From DYJB01 sp963777165 (GTDB taxonomy: Bacteria; Chloroflexota; Anaerolineae; Anaerolineales; E44-bin32): a stretch of DNA of 64,000 bases. A model generated the notes under the pieces. It was not told where the DNA came from and searched no databases. It saw nothing but the letters and a program-made list of their open reading frames with translations. Location: positions 558,001 through 622,000 of the forward strand of contig CAVZPO010000023.1 of NCBI GenBank assembly GCA_963777165.1, written 5' to 3'. How positions within the stretch are numbered: the first letter of the stretch is position 1; each line of letters starts with the position of its first letter. Shown one piece after another: positions 8,071-16,525 of the stretch. The position numbers and the translations under genes are program-made.

Positions 8071-9201
8071 ATGGACCTGGCCACCGTCCTCGACGCCCTC
8101 ACCGAGGGCCTCTCCGCCTTCACCTGGGCCAATGCCGTCATGCTGCTCGTTGGCGGCATCTTGATCGCGCTGGCCATCGGCAAGGAAGTCGAGCCGGTGC
8201 TGCTCCTGCCGATCGGTTTCGGGTGCCTGCTGGCCAACATCCCGTTGACCGGATTGAACGGCCCGGGGGGCATGACGGCGGTCCTGTACCAGGCCGGCAT
8301 CGCCACCGAGCTCTTTCCGCTCCTGATCTTCGTGGGCGTCGGAGCGATGATCGACTTCTCTCCGCTCCTGGCGCAACCGCAGCTCGCGCTGTTGGGCGCC
8401 GCCGGACAGTTCGGCATCTTCGGCACGCTGCTGCTCGCCTCGTGGATGGGTTTCCCACTGAAGGAGGCCGCCTCGATCGGGGTGATCGGCGCCATCGATG
8501 GTCCGACGTCGATCTTCGTCGCCTCGCAGCTGGCGCCGCGTCTGTTGGCCCCCATCGCCGTCGCCGCCTACTCGTACATGAGCTTGATCCCAATCATCCA
8601 GCCGCCGCTGATGCGGCTTCTCACCACGCCGCGCGAGCGCCGCATCCAGATGGAATACACGCCTCGCCCGGTCTCGCGCCGGGCGCTGGTGCTGTTCCCG
8701 ATCCTGGTCACCGTACTCGTTGGCCTGCTGGTCCCCAAGGCTGCTCCGCTCATCGGCGCCTTGATGTTTGGCAACCTGCTGCGAGAGAGCCGCGTCGTCG
8801 ACCGGCTGAGCCAGGCCGCCCAGAACGAACTGCTGAATATCACCACGCTGCTGCTGGGGCTGACCATCGGCGCCACGATGGAAGGCTCGGCGTTTCTGCG
8901 CTGGGACACGCTGGGCATCATGGCCCTCGGGCTGGCTGCCTTCGTCCTCGACACCGCTGCCGGCCTGACCTTCGGCAAGGCGCTGTGCGCGCTGAGCCGC
9001 GGCCGGATCAATCCGCTGATCGGTGCGGCCGGGATCAGCGCCTTCCCCATGGCCGGCCGTCTGGCGGCCAAGATGGCGCGCGAGGAAGATCACCAGAACT
9101 TTCTGCTGATGCACGCCATGGGCGCCAATACCGCCGGGCAGCTAGCCAGCGTAATTGCCGGCGGGATCCTGCTGGCCCTGACTACCGGCGTCCTCGGATA
9201 G
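8071..9201 (+). CDS. mmdB: Sodium-translocating decarboxylase beta subunit (OadB/MmdB/GcdB)
   Basis: A 376-residue polytopic membrane protein that decarboxylates carboxybiotin and exports sodium ions. Conserved functional residues are present: Asp143 in GAIDGPTSIF and the Asn314...Ser323 segment NPLIGAAGIS, equivalent to ion-site residues known in OadB/GcdB. About nine to ten hydrophobic segments are visible. It starts 9 bases after mmdC and closes the operon; a strong hairpin follows at 9231. The enzyme would turn methylmalonyl-CoA decarboxylation into a sodium gradient. Confidence 0.93.
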   Translation: MDLATVLDALTEGLSAFTWANAVMLLVGGILIALAIGKEVEPVLLLPIGFGCLLANIPLTGLNGPGGMTAVLYQAGIATELFPLLIFVGVGAMIDFSPLLAQPQLALLGAAGQFGIFGTLLLASWMGFPLKEAASIGVIGAIDGPTSIFVASQLAPRLLAPIAVAAYSYMSLIPIIQPPLMRLLTTPRERRIQMEYTPRPVSRRALVLFPILVTVLVGLLVPKAAPLIGALMFGNLLRESRVVDRLSQAAQNELLNITTLLLGLTIGATMEGSAFLRWDTLGIMALGLAAFVLDTAAGLTFGKALCALSRGRINPLIGAAGISAFPMAGRLAAKMAREEDHQNFLLMHAMGANTAGQLASVIAGGILLALTTGVLG

Positions 9202-9230
9202 TACCCCCGTCGGGGTGCGCTCGATGAATC

Positions 9231-9258
9231 GCAGCTCCCGCCAGATGGCGGGAGCTGC
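9231..9258 (+). terminator. Strong hairpin after the decarboxylase operon
   Basis: A perfect 12-bp stem (GCAGCTCCCGCC / GGCGGGAGCTGC) closes a 4-base AGAT loop, 30 bases after the mmdB stop. No T-run follows, so it is either a weak intrinsic terminator or an RNA-stabilising hairpin. It also lies downstream of the convergent gene ending at 9364. Confidence 0.6.
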
Positions 9259-9363
9259 CTGTGTCTCCAATGATCGCGCGGCTGAGCGCCAGACCGGCTC
9301 AGCAGTTCAATCGCCCTGCCCCGTCATCCAGCGGCGTTTCGATTGGCGCCGCCCCTCGCACCG

Positions 9364-9807
9364 TCACGCCGCCTGCACCCTTCCCGGAAACCCGTCCACC
9401 AGCCCCTCCAGGACGGTCTCCCCGTTCTGATTGCGGCAAGTGCATTGAAGCCGGACCGAACCTTTCTCCTCATCCATTTCGATCACCGCACCTTCGGCCG
9501 TGATCGTTTCGCCGATGAAGACCGGCGCCAGGAAGCGAAAGTCCATTCGCGTCGCCAGAAACCCCCACAGCCCTCCGAGGTGTGTCAGCAAGCTGGCGAC
9601 GAGCAGCCCGGGGACGATCCGCTTACCGAAGCGCGAGTGGCTGGCGTAGACGTCATCCGTGTGCAGTGGGTTGATGTCCCACGTAGCGCCGATGAACATC
9701 GCCACATCGCCCTCGGTGAGCGTCCGGCGGAACCAGGTCTTCAGGCCGACCTGCAATCCCGCCGGCGGCAGGCGTCCGGGGAGGCTGGAAAGATCTTCGC
9801 TGCTCAC
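9364..9807 (-). CDS. MaoC-like (R)-specific enoyl-CoA hydratase
   Basis: A 147-residue single hot-dog domain. The hydratase motif with catalytic Asp and His is clear: DVAMFIGATWDINPLHTDD followed by YASHSRFGKRIVPGLLVASLL. Such enzymes add water to trans-2-enoyl-CoA to give (R)-3-hydroxyacyl-CoA; a bare thioesterase role cannot be excluded. It lies at the downstream end of a minus-strand run that includes a small membrane protein and pckA. The substrate is not evident from sequence. Confidence 0.8.
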   Translation of the reverse strand: MSSEDLSSLPGRLPPAGLQVGLKTWFRRTLTEGDVAMFIGATWDINPLHTDDVYASHSRFGKRIVPGLLVASLLTHLGGLWGFLATRMDFRFLAPVFIGETITAEGAVIEMDEEKGSVRLQCTCRNQNGETVLEGLVDGFPGRVQAA

Positions 9808-9839
9808 CGCTACCTTCCTTCCAGGCGAGCCAGACCGGC

Positions 9840-10196
9840 TCAGTGCTTCACCAGGTGTTTGATTTCGTCCTGGGAGTCCTCATACCGGCCTAAGGAGAAG
9901 CCCAGCAGCACGAGGAAACCGAGCGCGCCGAGTCCGCCGCACACCGCCCAGGTCTCCGGAAGCCAGAGGGGCAGCACCGCCAGGATCAAGACCCCCCCGA
10001 TGCCCCCCAGGAACGTGCCGCGCCACATCTTGGGAATGTCCAGCCACATGCGGATCAGGGAGAAGGGCTGCCGGTGACGCTGCTGCTTCTGCGCGACGGA
10101 ACGATCCAGCTTGCGGACCTTGGTCATCGGGTCGCGCGCTGCGATCTGCTTGTCGCGGATGCGGCGAAAGTGATCGGCATCATCTTTGGGCGGCAT
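9840..10196 (-). CDS. Small two-helix membrane protein, function unknown
   Basis: A 118-residue protein not recognised. The first 60 residues are charged and probably cytoplasmic (MPPKDDADHFRRIRDKQIA). Two adjacent hydrophobic segments follow (GTFLGGIGGVLILAVLPLWL and WAVCGGLGALGFLVLLGFSL), then a short acidic tail. The ATG at 10196 has a strong GGAGGGG site 3-4 bases upstream; the frame continues further but without a site. It lies between pckA and the MaoC gene on the same strand. Confidence 0.6.
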   Translation of the reverse strand: MPPKDDADHFRRIRDKQIAARDPMTKVRKLDRSVAQKQQRHRQPFSLIRMWLDIPKMWRGTFLGGIGGVLILAVLPLWLPETWAVCGGLGALGFLVLLGFSLGRYEDSQDEIKHLVKH

Positions 10197-10231
10197 GATC
10201 CCCTCCTGGGCGGCGGGTTGTGACGACCGGG

Positions 10232-11884
10232 TCAGCCGGCGTGACGCAACTGCGGCCCGGCCTTGACCACTTCCGGAGGCGAGTCGGCCTCGAATCGCTT
10301 GAAGTTCTCGACAAACCTCGCTCCAAGTTCGCGGTAGCGCTGCATGTAGACGTCCCGGTTCGGCCAAGAGCTCCCTGGGTCGAGCACCGAGTCGGGGACG
10401 CCCTCGCAGTGCTTCGGCACCTGGAAGCCGAAGATCGGATCGACCCCGTATTCAGCGTCCTTCAGCTTCCCGTCCAGCGCGGAGTTCAACAACGCCCGCG
10501 TGTGCCCGATGCTGATGCGCTTCCCGACGCCGTACGGCCCGCCGACCCAGCCGGTGTTCACCAGCCAGCACTCCACCCCATGGCGAATGATCTTACGCTT
10601 GAACAGATCGGCGTAGTAGGACGGGTGATGGACCATGAACGGTGCGCCGAAACACGCGCTGAACGTGATCTCCGGCTCCTCGCGCAGGCCGATCTCGGTC
10701 CCGGCGATCTTGGCCGTGTAGCCCGACATGAACTGGTACAGCGCCTGGTCCGGGGTCAGGCGGGCGATCGGCGGCATCACGCCCGAGGCATCGCAGGTCA
10801 GCAGGATGATGTTCGTCGGGTGGCCGGCCCGCTTGGCCGAGAGCGCGTTCTCGATGAACTCCAGGGGATAGGAAGCGCGCGTGTTCTCGGTGATCGATTC
10901 GTCGTCCAGATCGATCTGGCGCGTCACCGGATCGAAGACGACGTTCTCCAGGATCGTACCGAACTTGCGCGTGCAGGCATAGATCTGCGGCTCGGCCGAC
11001 GGCGAGAGCTGAATGACCTTGGCGTAGCAGCCGGCCTCGAAGTTGAACACCCCTTCGTCGCTCCAGCCGTGCTCATCGTCCCCGATCAGGCTCCGCCGGG
11101 GATCGGCCGAAAGGGTCGTCTTGCCCGTGCCCGAGAGGCCGAAGAACAGGGCCACGTCGCCCCGGCTGCCGACGTTGGCCGAACAATGCATCGACAGCAC
11201 GCCCTGCAGCGGGAGCAGGTAGTTGAGGATGGTGAAGATCGCTTTCTTGATTTCGCCGGCATAGGCGGTGTTCCCGATCAGACACAGCCGCTGCTCGAAG
11301 TTGAGGACGATGAAGGTCCCCGAGCGCGTGGCATCGATCTGCTGCATGCCCTGGAAGGAAGGCACGCATAGCACGGTGAACTCCGGCACGTGCCGCCGGC
11401 ATTCTTCATTGGTGGCGGGCACCAGGAACATGTTGCGGGCGAACAAGCTGTGCCAGGCTGTCTCGGTCACGATGCGGATCGGCAGCCGATACTGCGGATC
11501 CGCCCCGGCGAAGCAGTCCTGCACGAACACATCACGCCCCTGGACGTAGCCCTGCATCCGGTCATAGAGCTCGCCGAACATGTCCGGGGCGAAAGGACGG
11601 TTGTACTCTCCCCACCAGACGTGGCCCTCCGAGCTGCCTTCTCGGACCACGAACTTGTCGTTGGCCGATCGCGCCGTGTGGCGACCGGTGTTGACCACGA
11701 TCGGGCCCTGCTGGGTGATCCGTCCTTCTCCCCGGAAGACGATCTCCTCGTACAACGCCTCGTTGGGCAGATTCCAGTACACCTGGTGGAGGTTGGCCAG
11801 CCCGAGCGTCTCCAGGCCGAAATCGCTCTTGCGTGCTCCGGCCTGGGCCTGCGCCGGCGTTCGGATATCGAGCAGGTTGTTCAT
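10232..11884 (-). CDS. pckA: Phosphoenolpyruvate carboxykinase (ATP)
   Basis: A 550-residue enzyme interconverting oxaloacetate + ATP and PEP + CO2 + ADP. Family signatures: the kinase-1a P-loop GLSGTGKTTLSADP at about residues 249-262, the metal/substrate motif LIGDDEHGWSDEGVFNFEGC-like (LIGDDEHGW, NFEAGCYAK), and VNTGRHTARSANDKFVV in the N-terminal domain. The GTP-enzyme motifs are absent. Its ATG overlaps the stop of the upstream aminotransferase gene by 4 bases, so the two are translationally coupled and share oxaloacetate as metabolite. Confidence 0.96.
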   Translation of the reverse strand: MNNLLDIRTPAQAQAGARKSDFGLETLGLANLHQVYWNLPNEALYEEIVFRGEGRITQQGPIVVNTGRHTARSANDKFVVREGSSEGHVWWGEYNRPFAPDMFGELYDRMQGYVQGRDVFVQDCFAGADPQYRLPIRIVTETAWHSLFARNMFLVPATNEECRRHVPEFTVLCVPSFQGMQQIDATRSGTFIVLNFEQRLCLIGNTAYAGEIKKAIFTILNYLLPLQGVLSMHCSANVGSRGDVALFFGLSGTGKTTLSADPRRSLIGDDEHGWSDEGVFNFEAGCYAKVIQLSPSAEPQIYACTRKFGTILENVVFDPVTRQIDLDDESITENTRASYPLEFIENALSAKRAGHPTNIILLTCDASGVMPPIARLTPDQALYQFMSGYTAKIAGTEIGLREEPEITFSACFGAPFMVHHPSYYADLFKRKIIRHGVECWLVNTGWVGGPYGVGKRISIGHTRALLNSALDGKLKDAEYGVDPIFGFQVPKHCEGVPDSVLDPGSSWPNRDVYMQRYRELGARFVENFKRFEADSPPEVVKAGPQLRHAG

Positions 11885-13098
11885 AGCCAGTCCCTGACCA
11901 GCTTGCGGTCGCCGATGTAGATCTCATTCGGCGAATTCGGGTCGAGCGCCCATTTAATGCGTGCCACCCCTTCCGTCAGGTCCTTCACGCCGCCCGAGTA
12001 GCTTAGACGCAAGTGGCCCTCCATCCCGAATTCCTTCCCTGGGACGGTTACGACGAGTGCCTTCTTCAACAGGAACGTGGACAGCGCTACCGAGTCCTGG
12101 TTGTAGTAGCGGAAATCCGGCAGGCAGTAGAACGTCCCCTGCGGACGGGGAGTAACGATCGAGGCAACGCCGGTCAGCTCCTGCATCACCACGTCGCGGT
12201 TGTTCTGGATCGTAAGGCGCAAGCTCTCGACGAAGCTCTGCATGCCGGTCAAAGCGCCCTCGGCGCCAGCCTGCAGAATGGCCGAGGCGCACGAGGTGGT
12301 CTGCGCCTGGACGTTGGCCATGATCTCGATGATCGCCCGCGGCCCGACGGCCCAGCCGATACGGAAGCCGGTCATGCCGTACAATTTCGAGATCCCGTTG
12401 ATCACGATGATCCGGCTCGACTCGACGTCCTTCGTGGTGAAGTTGTAGGCCGGCGCGGCGCGCTGGCCGTCGAAGACCAGCTTGTGATAGATGTCGTCGG
12501 TAATCAAGTACAGGTTCTTGCGCTCGCAGAACTCGACCAGGCCGGCCACGAAGCTCTCGGGAAACACCATCCCTGACGGATTGTTCGGGCTGTTCAGGAT
12601 GACGGCCTTGGTGTACCCGCTGACCGCCCGCTCGATGTCTTCCAGGCGCGGCTGGAAGGTTCCGTCTTCAGGGGTGACGACGACCGGAACGCCGCCCACC
12701 ATGCGGATCATCTCCGGGTAGCTCACCCAGTACGGCGCCAGGAGAATGACCTCTTCCTGCGGGTTGAGCAGCGTGAACAACAACATGTGGATTGCCTGCT
12801 TGGCGCCAGTGGCGACGATCACGTTCTCAGGCGCCGCCAGCCGATCGTAGTGCTCCTCGGTATAGCGGATGATGGCCTTCTTCAGAGAAGGCAGCCCGTC
12901 GGTCGGCGTGTACTTGACGTCGCCCCCGCTCAGCTTGGAGGCCGCGCTCAGGATGGCGGTAATCGGGGCGCGGTTCTTCGGCTCCCCGATTCCCAGGTTG
13001 ATCACGTCCTCGCCCCGCTCGCGCAGGATACGGGCTTCCTCGTTGAGCCTCAGCGTGGGAGACTCAGCGATCGAACGTGCCAGTCGGCTCAAACTCAT
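11881..13098 (-). CDS. Class I/II PLP-dependent aminotransferase, aspartate aminotransferase-like
   Basis: A 405-residue fold-type I enzyme. The PLP lysine is Lys238 in INGISKLYGMTGFRIGW; NSPNNPSG at 169-176 and Arg246 and the C-terminal Arg region match subgroup I aspartate aminotransferases. Overlap with pckA supports aspartate + 2-oxoglutarate to oxaloacetate + glutamate as the reaction, though aromatic or alanine specificity cannot be excluded. GAGGTG lies about 10 bases before the ATG. Confidence 0.88.
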   Translation of the reverse strand: MSLSRLARSIAESPTLRLNEEARILRERGEDVINLGIGEPKNRAPITAILSAASKLSGGDVKYTPTDGLPSLKKAIIRYTEEHYDRLAAPENVIVATGAKQAIHMLLFTLLNPQEEVILLAPYWVSYPEMIRMVGGVPVVVTPEDGTFQPRLEDIERAVSGYTKAVILNSPNNPSGMVFPESFVAGLVEFCERKNLYLITDDIYHKLVFDGQRAAPAYNFTTKDVESSRIIVINGISKLYGMTGFRIGWAVGPRAIIEIMANVQAQTTSCASAILQAGAEGALTGMQSFVESLRLTIQNNRDVVMQELTGVASIVTPRPQGTFYCLPDFRYYNQDSVALSTFLLKKALVVTVPGKEFGMEGHLRLSYSGGVKDLTEGVARIKWALDPNSPNEIYIGDRKLVRDWL

Positions 13099-13183
13099 AC
13101 GTCAGCACCTCGCAGGCGCCCATCCAGTGGACGCCGGATCAAATCCACCCTTCGGGGGAACATCATCCCGGGCCGCCGGTCAT

Positions 13184-13189
13184 ATTATA
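13184..13189 (-). promoter_or_regulatory. Candidate -10 element for the aminotransferase-pckA operon
   Basis: A perfect TATAAT on the minus strand, about 90 bases before the aminotransferase start, in the divergent gap with the AlkZ-related gene. No recognisable -35 hexamer stands at the right distance. Confidence 0.35.
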
Positions 13190-13288
13190 GTGTCTCGGGT
13201 GCACCGCCCCCCGCCTCCGCCCGCAGGAAGCCGGCGGATGGCTTGCTGGGCCAACCGGTCGAGAGACTGCGCCCTAGCCTGGAGACTG

Positions 13289-14167
13289 ATGACCCACCCC
13301 CGCCATCCCACGGTCACCCTCACCCGTCTGCGCGCTTATCGCGCCCAGACGTTCCGGCTCGCCCCAGGCCTTCAGGTGAAGACACCCCGGCAGGCACTGG
13401 CATTCGTCGAAGAGCGCGGCTTCGTTTTCTTCTGGGCGATCCAAGGGATCGACCTGCCGAGCCTGTGGACGGCCGTGGCCGGGAACCGGCGCGTGGCCAG
13501 CGAGCACGACGACCCCGGGCACGTGACCTGGGGCTGGAAAGACTCGCTCCTGAGCCAGCGCCGCTGGTTCTACGCCAAGTTGCTCCGCGGCAAGTCGATG
13601 ATGGTCAGCCTGAAGACGCTGCCCTACTTCTACGCCCTGAGCGACCGTCTCGGCGATCTAGAGGACTATCAACTCGCCTACGAAGCCGGCCGGCTGAGCC
13701 GCGAGGCGCGGGCCATCGCCGATGCTCTGTGCATCCACGGCGCGCAGCACACCGTCGCTTTGCGGAAGCTTGCCCACCTCTCTTCCCAAGCCTCCAAGCG
13801 CAGGTTTGACAAAGGACTCCACGACCTGCAGCGCGGGCTGTGGGTCGTGCCCGTGGGCGTTGCGGAGGCTGGCGCCTGGCGCTACGCCTTCATCTACGAA
13901 CTGCTCGATCGATGGCTCCCGGACATCGCCCGGCAGGCGCGACGGATTCCGCAGGATGCCGCGCGTTCCCATCTGGCCGGGCTGTACCTGGATTCGGTTG
14001 GGGCGGCCGAAGCGCCTGCCATCCGCAGCCTGTTCCGCTGGAGCGGGGCTGACGTTGACGCGGCCCTTCAGGCACTGGGATCGCGCGGGACGGCCGCCCA
14101 ACTCGAGGACGGCCGCTGGGTGAGCAGCCGGCTCTTGGCGGGTCCGGTTCGTCGTCCCCGTCGCTAG
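13289..14167 (+). CDS. AlkZ-related winged-helix protein
   Basis: A 292-residue protein resembling the HTH_42/AlkZ (YcaQ) superfamily: an N-terminal LTRLRAYRAQTFRL segment, then FVFFWAIQGIDLPSLWTAVAG, a YAKLLRGKSMMVSLKTLPYFYAL core and winged-helix-like segments. AlkZ proteins are DNA glycosylases acting on alkylated bases and crosslinks. This branch lacks a clear QxQ or QxD catalytic motif in the part I can see, so glycosylase activity is uncertain. The ATG at 13289 is the last of several in-frame starts; 13238 is an alternative. Its stop meets that of the convergent flavoprotein gene with one base between. Confidence 0.55.
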   Translation: MTHPRHPTVTLTRLRAYRAQTFRLAPGLQVKTPRQALAFVEERGFVFFWAIQGIDLPSLWTAVAGNRRVASEHDDPGHVTWGWKDSLLSQRRWFYAKLLRGKSMMVSLKTLPYFYALSDRLGDLEDYQLAYEAGRLSREARAIADALCIHGAQHTVALRKLAHLSSQASKRRFDKGLHDLQRGLWVVPVGVAEAGAWRYAFIYELLDRWLPDIARQARRIPQDAARSHLAGLYLDSVGAAEAPAIRSLFRWSGADVDAALQALGSRGTAAQLEDGRWVSSRLLAGPVRRPRR

Positions 14168-14168
14168 T

Positions 14169-15818
14169 TCAATCCCCAGCTGTCGGCAGGAGCGGCTCCT
14201 TACGCACCGGGCGGATATGCCGTGCATAGTCGGGCAGCAGGATCGGGGACGGGCGCCCGTCCTCCAGACCGGCCTGCTGCCGTTCGTGGTTCCATCTCCG
14301 CAGATGATCCAGCGTCCGTGCCCTCGGCTCGTGCCCGAGGGCGTAGGCTGCGGCCGCCGTCCCGGCGCGGCGTCCAAAGACGGTGATGTCGAGCAGCGAG
14401 TTTCCCATCAACCGGTTCGATCCGTGGATCCCGCCCGCCGCTTCGCCTGCCACGTACAGGCCATCGACGCCGGTGGATCCATCCGACAGGATCCGGATCC
14501 CTCCGTTTTGATAATGGAGCGTCGGATAGACCAGCATCGGCTGGCGTGTGATGTCGATGTCGAATCCCTTGAACTGACGCACCATCGCCGGCAGTTCCTT
14601 CTCGATCGTCCCCGGCCCGTGGATCTGGTTGATCATCGGTGAATCGAGCCACACCCCGGGCTGGCCCGTCGGTGTCACCACACCGGTCTTGCGGTCCAGG
14701 CACTCACGAATGAACGACGCCGCCTCAACATCGCGCGTTTCCAGGGGAAACACGAACTGCTCGCCGGAGATGTTGCATACCTGCGCGCCCAGGCCGCGGA
14801 CCTTTTCTGTCACCAGTTGCCCGAGGATCTGCTCCGGGTAGGCGACACCGGTGGGGTGATACTGCATCGTATGCAGGAACGCCAGGCGGCCCCCCACGCG
14901 GTAGGCCAGTACGAGGCCGTCCGCTGTCGCACCATAGTGATTGGTCGTGGGGAATCCCTGGTAATGCAGCCGGCCGCCTCCACCGGTGGCCAGGATCACC
15001 GCACGGGCTTGGACGAGCTTGTACTCTCGCGTCTCCAGGTCGAGCAGCACGGCGCCGGAGACGCTTCCCTGCCCGTCGGTCAGCAGCTCGACAACCGGGT
15101 TGAATTCGAGCACCCGGATGGTCTCCGCCCGCGAGCGGACCTCATCGCGCAGCACACGCATGATCTCTGCGCCGGAGTAGTCCCGCGCCGAGTGCATCCG
15201 CTTGCGCGACGTACCGCCGCCGTGGATGGTGCTCATGGCACCGTCCGCCCGCTTGTCGAACATCACGCCGAGCCCTTCGAGCCACTGGATAACCTTCGGC
15301 GCATCCGTGACCAGCGCCTCGACCAAATCCGGGTGGTTCGAGAAATGCCCCCCGCCCATCACGTCCAGATAGTGAATTGCCGGCGAGTCTTCAGGCTGAT
15401 CGGCGGCCTGAATCCCTCCCTGCGCCATCATCGTATTGGCGTCGCCGAAACGCAGCTTGGTGACCATGAGCACCCGGGCGCCCGCTTCGGATGCCATCAG
15501 CGCCGCGCACGCGCCGGCGCCACCGCCCCCGACGATCAACACGTCGGTCTCCAGATCACAACGGTCCAGGGCGAACGTGTCCGGGTCGAGCTGCGCCGGC
15601 GCCTCCAATACTTCGGCAAGCTCCAGAGGCGTGCGGTCGCCTTTGCAGGCTCCGAGCCGGATCTCGCGCGATGCCAGGGCGATGTAATCCGGATGAAAGC
15701 GTCTGAGCACGTCGTCGCGCTGCTCCGGCGTGAGCCTGGGGAAGGTGGTGCTCATCCGCGCGCCACGGCTGGCTTCCACGCGGGCGATCGACTCAAGCAT
15801 GGCAGGCGTGTAGGCCAT
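14169..15818 (-). CDS. Fumarate reductase/succinate dehydrogenase-type flavoprotein (TfrA-like)
   Basis: A 549-residue FAD protein of the SdhA/FrdA/TfrA family, last gene of the large hdr operon. The Rossmann motif LIVGGGGAGACAALMASEAGA starts near residue 95. AQGGIQAA, the active-site QYHPTGVAYP and the C-terminal GEAAGGIHGSNRLMGNSLLD match the family. At the position of the histidine that binds FAD covalently (SHT in SdhA) this protein has ANT, so FAD is probably non-covalent as in soluble fumarate reductases. AGGAGG stands 5 bases before the ATG and the iron-sulfur subunit gene ends 9 bases upstream. Fumarate/succinate as substrate is inferred; other enoate reductions are possible. Confidence 0.82.
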   Translation of the reverse strand: MAYTPAMLESIARVEASRGARMSTTFPRLTPEQRDDVLRRFHPDYIALASREIRLGACKGDRTPLELAEVLEAPAQLDPDTFALDRCDLETDVLIVGGGGAGACAALMASEAGARVLMVTKLRFGDANTMMAQGGIQAADQPEDSPAIHYLDVMGGGHFSNHPDLVEALVTDAPKVIQWLEGLGVMFDKRADGAMSTIHGGGTSRKRMHSARDYSGAEIMRVLRDEVRSRAETIRVLEFNPVVELLTDGQGSVSGAVLLDLETREYKLVQARAVILATGGGGRLHYQGFPTTNHYGATADGLVLAYRVGGRLAFLHTMQYHPTGVAYPEQILGQLVTEKVRGLGAQVCNISGEQFVFPLETRDVEAASFIRECLDRKTGVVTPTGQPGVWLDSPMINQIHGPGTIEKELPAMVRQFKGFDIDITRQPMLVYPTLHYQNGGIRILSDGSTGVDGLYVAGEAAGGIHGSNRLMGNSLLDITVFGRRAGTAAAAYALGHEPRARTLDHLRRWNHERQQAGLEDGRPSPILLPDYARHIRPVRKEPLLPTAGD

Positions 15819-15827
15819 CCGGTCCTC

Positions 15828-16505
15828 CTAGGCTTCGATGTCTCGCGCGTCGTAGCGAGCGCGCAGGGATGCCTCGTCCAGCGCGCGCAGCTCGGCCAGC
15901 GCGGGGCCAAATTCCCCCCGTTCAACCTGTTCGACGCGGTCGGCAAGGTGAGCGGATCGCTTGGCCAGGTATCGCCCGTACAGCCTGCGGGCCAGCAGTG
16001 CCACGTTGTACTGGGTCTCTTCCACCGGGCAGCGTGCCGAGCACAGGCCACAGGCGATACAGTCGAAGGAAGAGTTGGCCACGGCGTCGATGTCCCCGCG
16101 CATGGCGGCGGCCATGTAGCCGCGCACATCGATCCCTTGGGGACAGGCCTTGGTGCACGTGCCGCACGCCAGGCAGCGCAGCAGCTCCGGGTAGAGCGTG
16201 AACAGCGTCCCCGGCACTGCGGCCAGCTCCTCCAGGCGGTAGTCGGCCCGGCGCGACGGGAAGAACGGGATTTGCGCCAGGTACATGTCGGGCCGGACGA
16301 CCGTTTGGCAGGCCAATGCGAAGTACAGGCGCGGGTCGCCTTTCAAACGATAGACAGTGGCGCATGCGCCGCAGAACCCGGCTCGGCAGCCGACGCCCCG
16401 TGTCAGCGTGTAGCCGGCATACTCCAGGGCGCGCAGAATGGTCAGCGTCGGAGGGACTTCCACACGCTGCCCCATCACGAAGACGGGAATGTTCTCAACC
16501 TCCAC
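15828..16505 (-). CDS. Iron-sulfur subunit of fumarate reductase type (TfrB/SdhB-like)
   Basis: A 225-residue electron-transfer subunit. The N-terminal domain is plant-type [2Fe-2S] (CRAGFCGAC and a distant Cys). The C-terminal domain has two [4Fe-4S] motifs, CLACGTCTKACP and CIACGLCSARCP. SdhB has one [4Fe-4S] and one [3Fe-4S], so this is closer to thiol:fumarate reductase TfrB, but it lacks the HdrB-like CCG domains of TfrB; those are on separate genes here. The GTG at 16505 is chosen because GAGGAGG lies 8 bases before it; a GTG at 16529 overlapping the upstream stop is also possible. It would feed the flavoprotein encoded next. Confidence 0.82.
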   Translation of the reverse strand: MEVENIPVFVMGQRVEVPPTLTILRALEYAGYTLTRGVGCRAGFCGACATVYRLKGDPRLYFALACQTVVRPDMYLAQIPFFPSRRADYRLEELAAVPGTLFTLYPELLRCLACGTCTKACPQGIDVRGYMAAAMRGDIDAVANSSFDCIACGLCSARCPVEETQYNVALLARRLYGRYLAKRSAHLADRVEQVERGEFGPALAELRALDEASLRARYDARDIEA

Positions 16506-16525
16506 GGCAGCCACCTCCTCGCCGC

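Noticed and set aside
7384..9114. 576-codon minus-strand frame opposite the decarboxylase genes
   Set aside because: Rich in Gln, Arg, Asp and Gly without any fold signal; it covers three well-supported genes.
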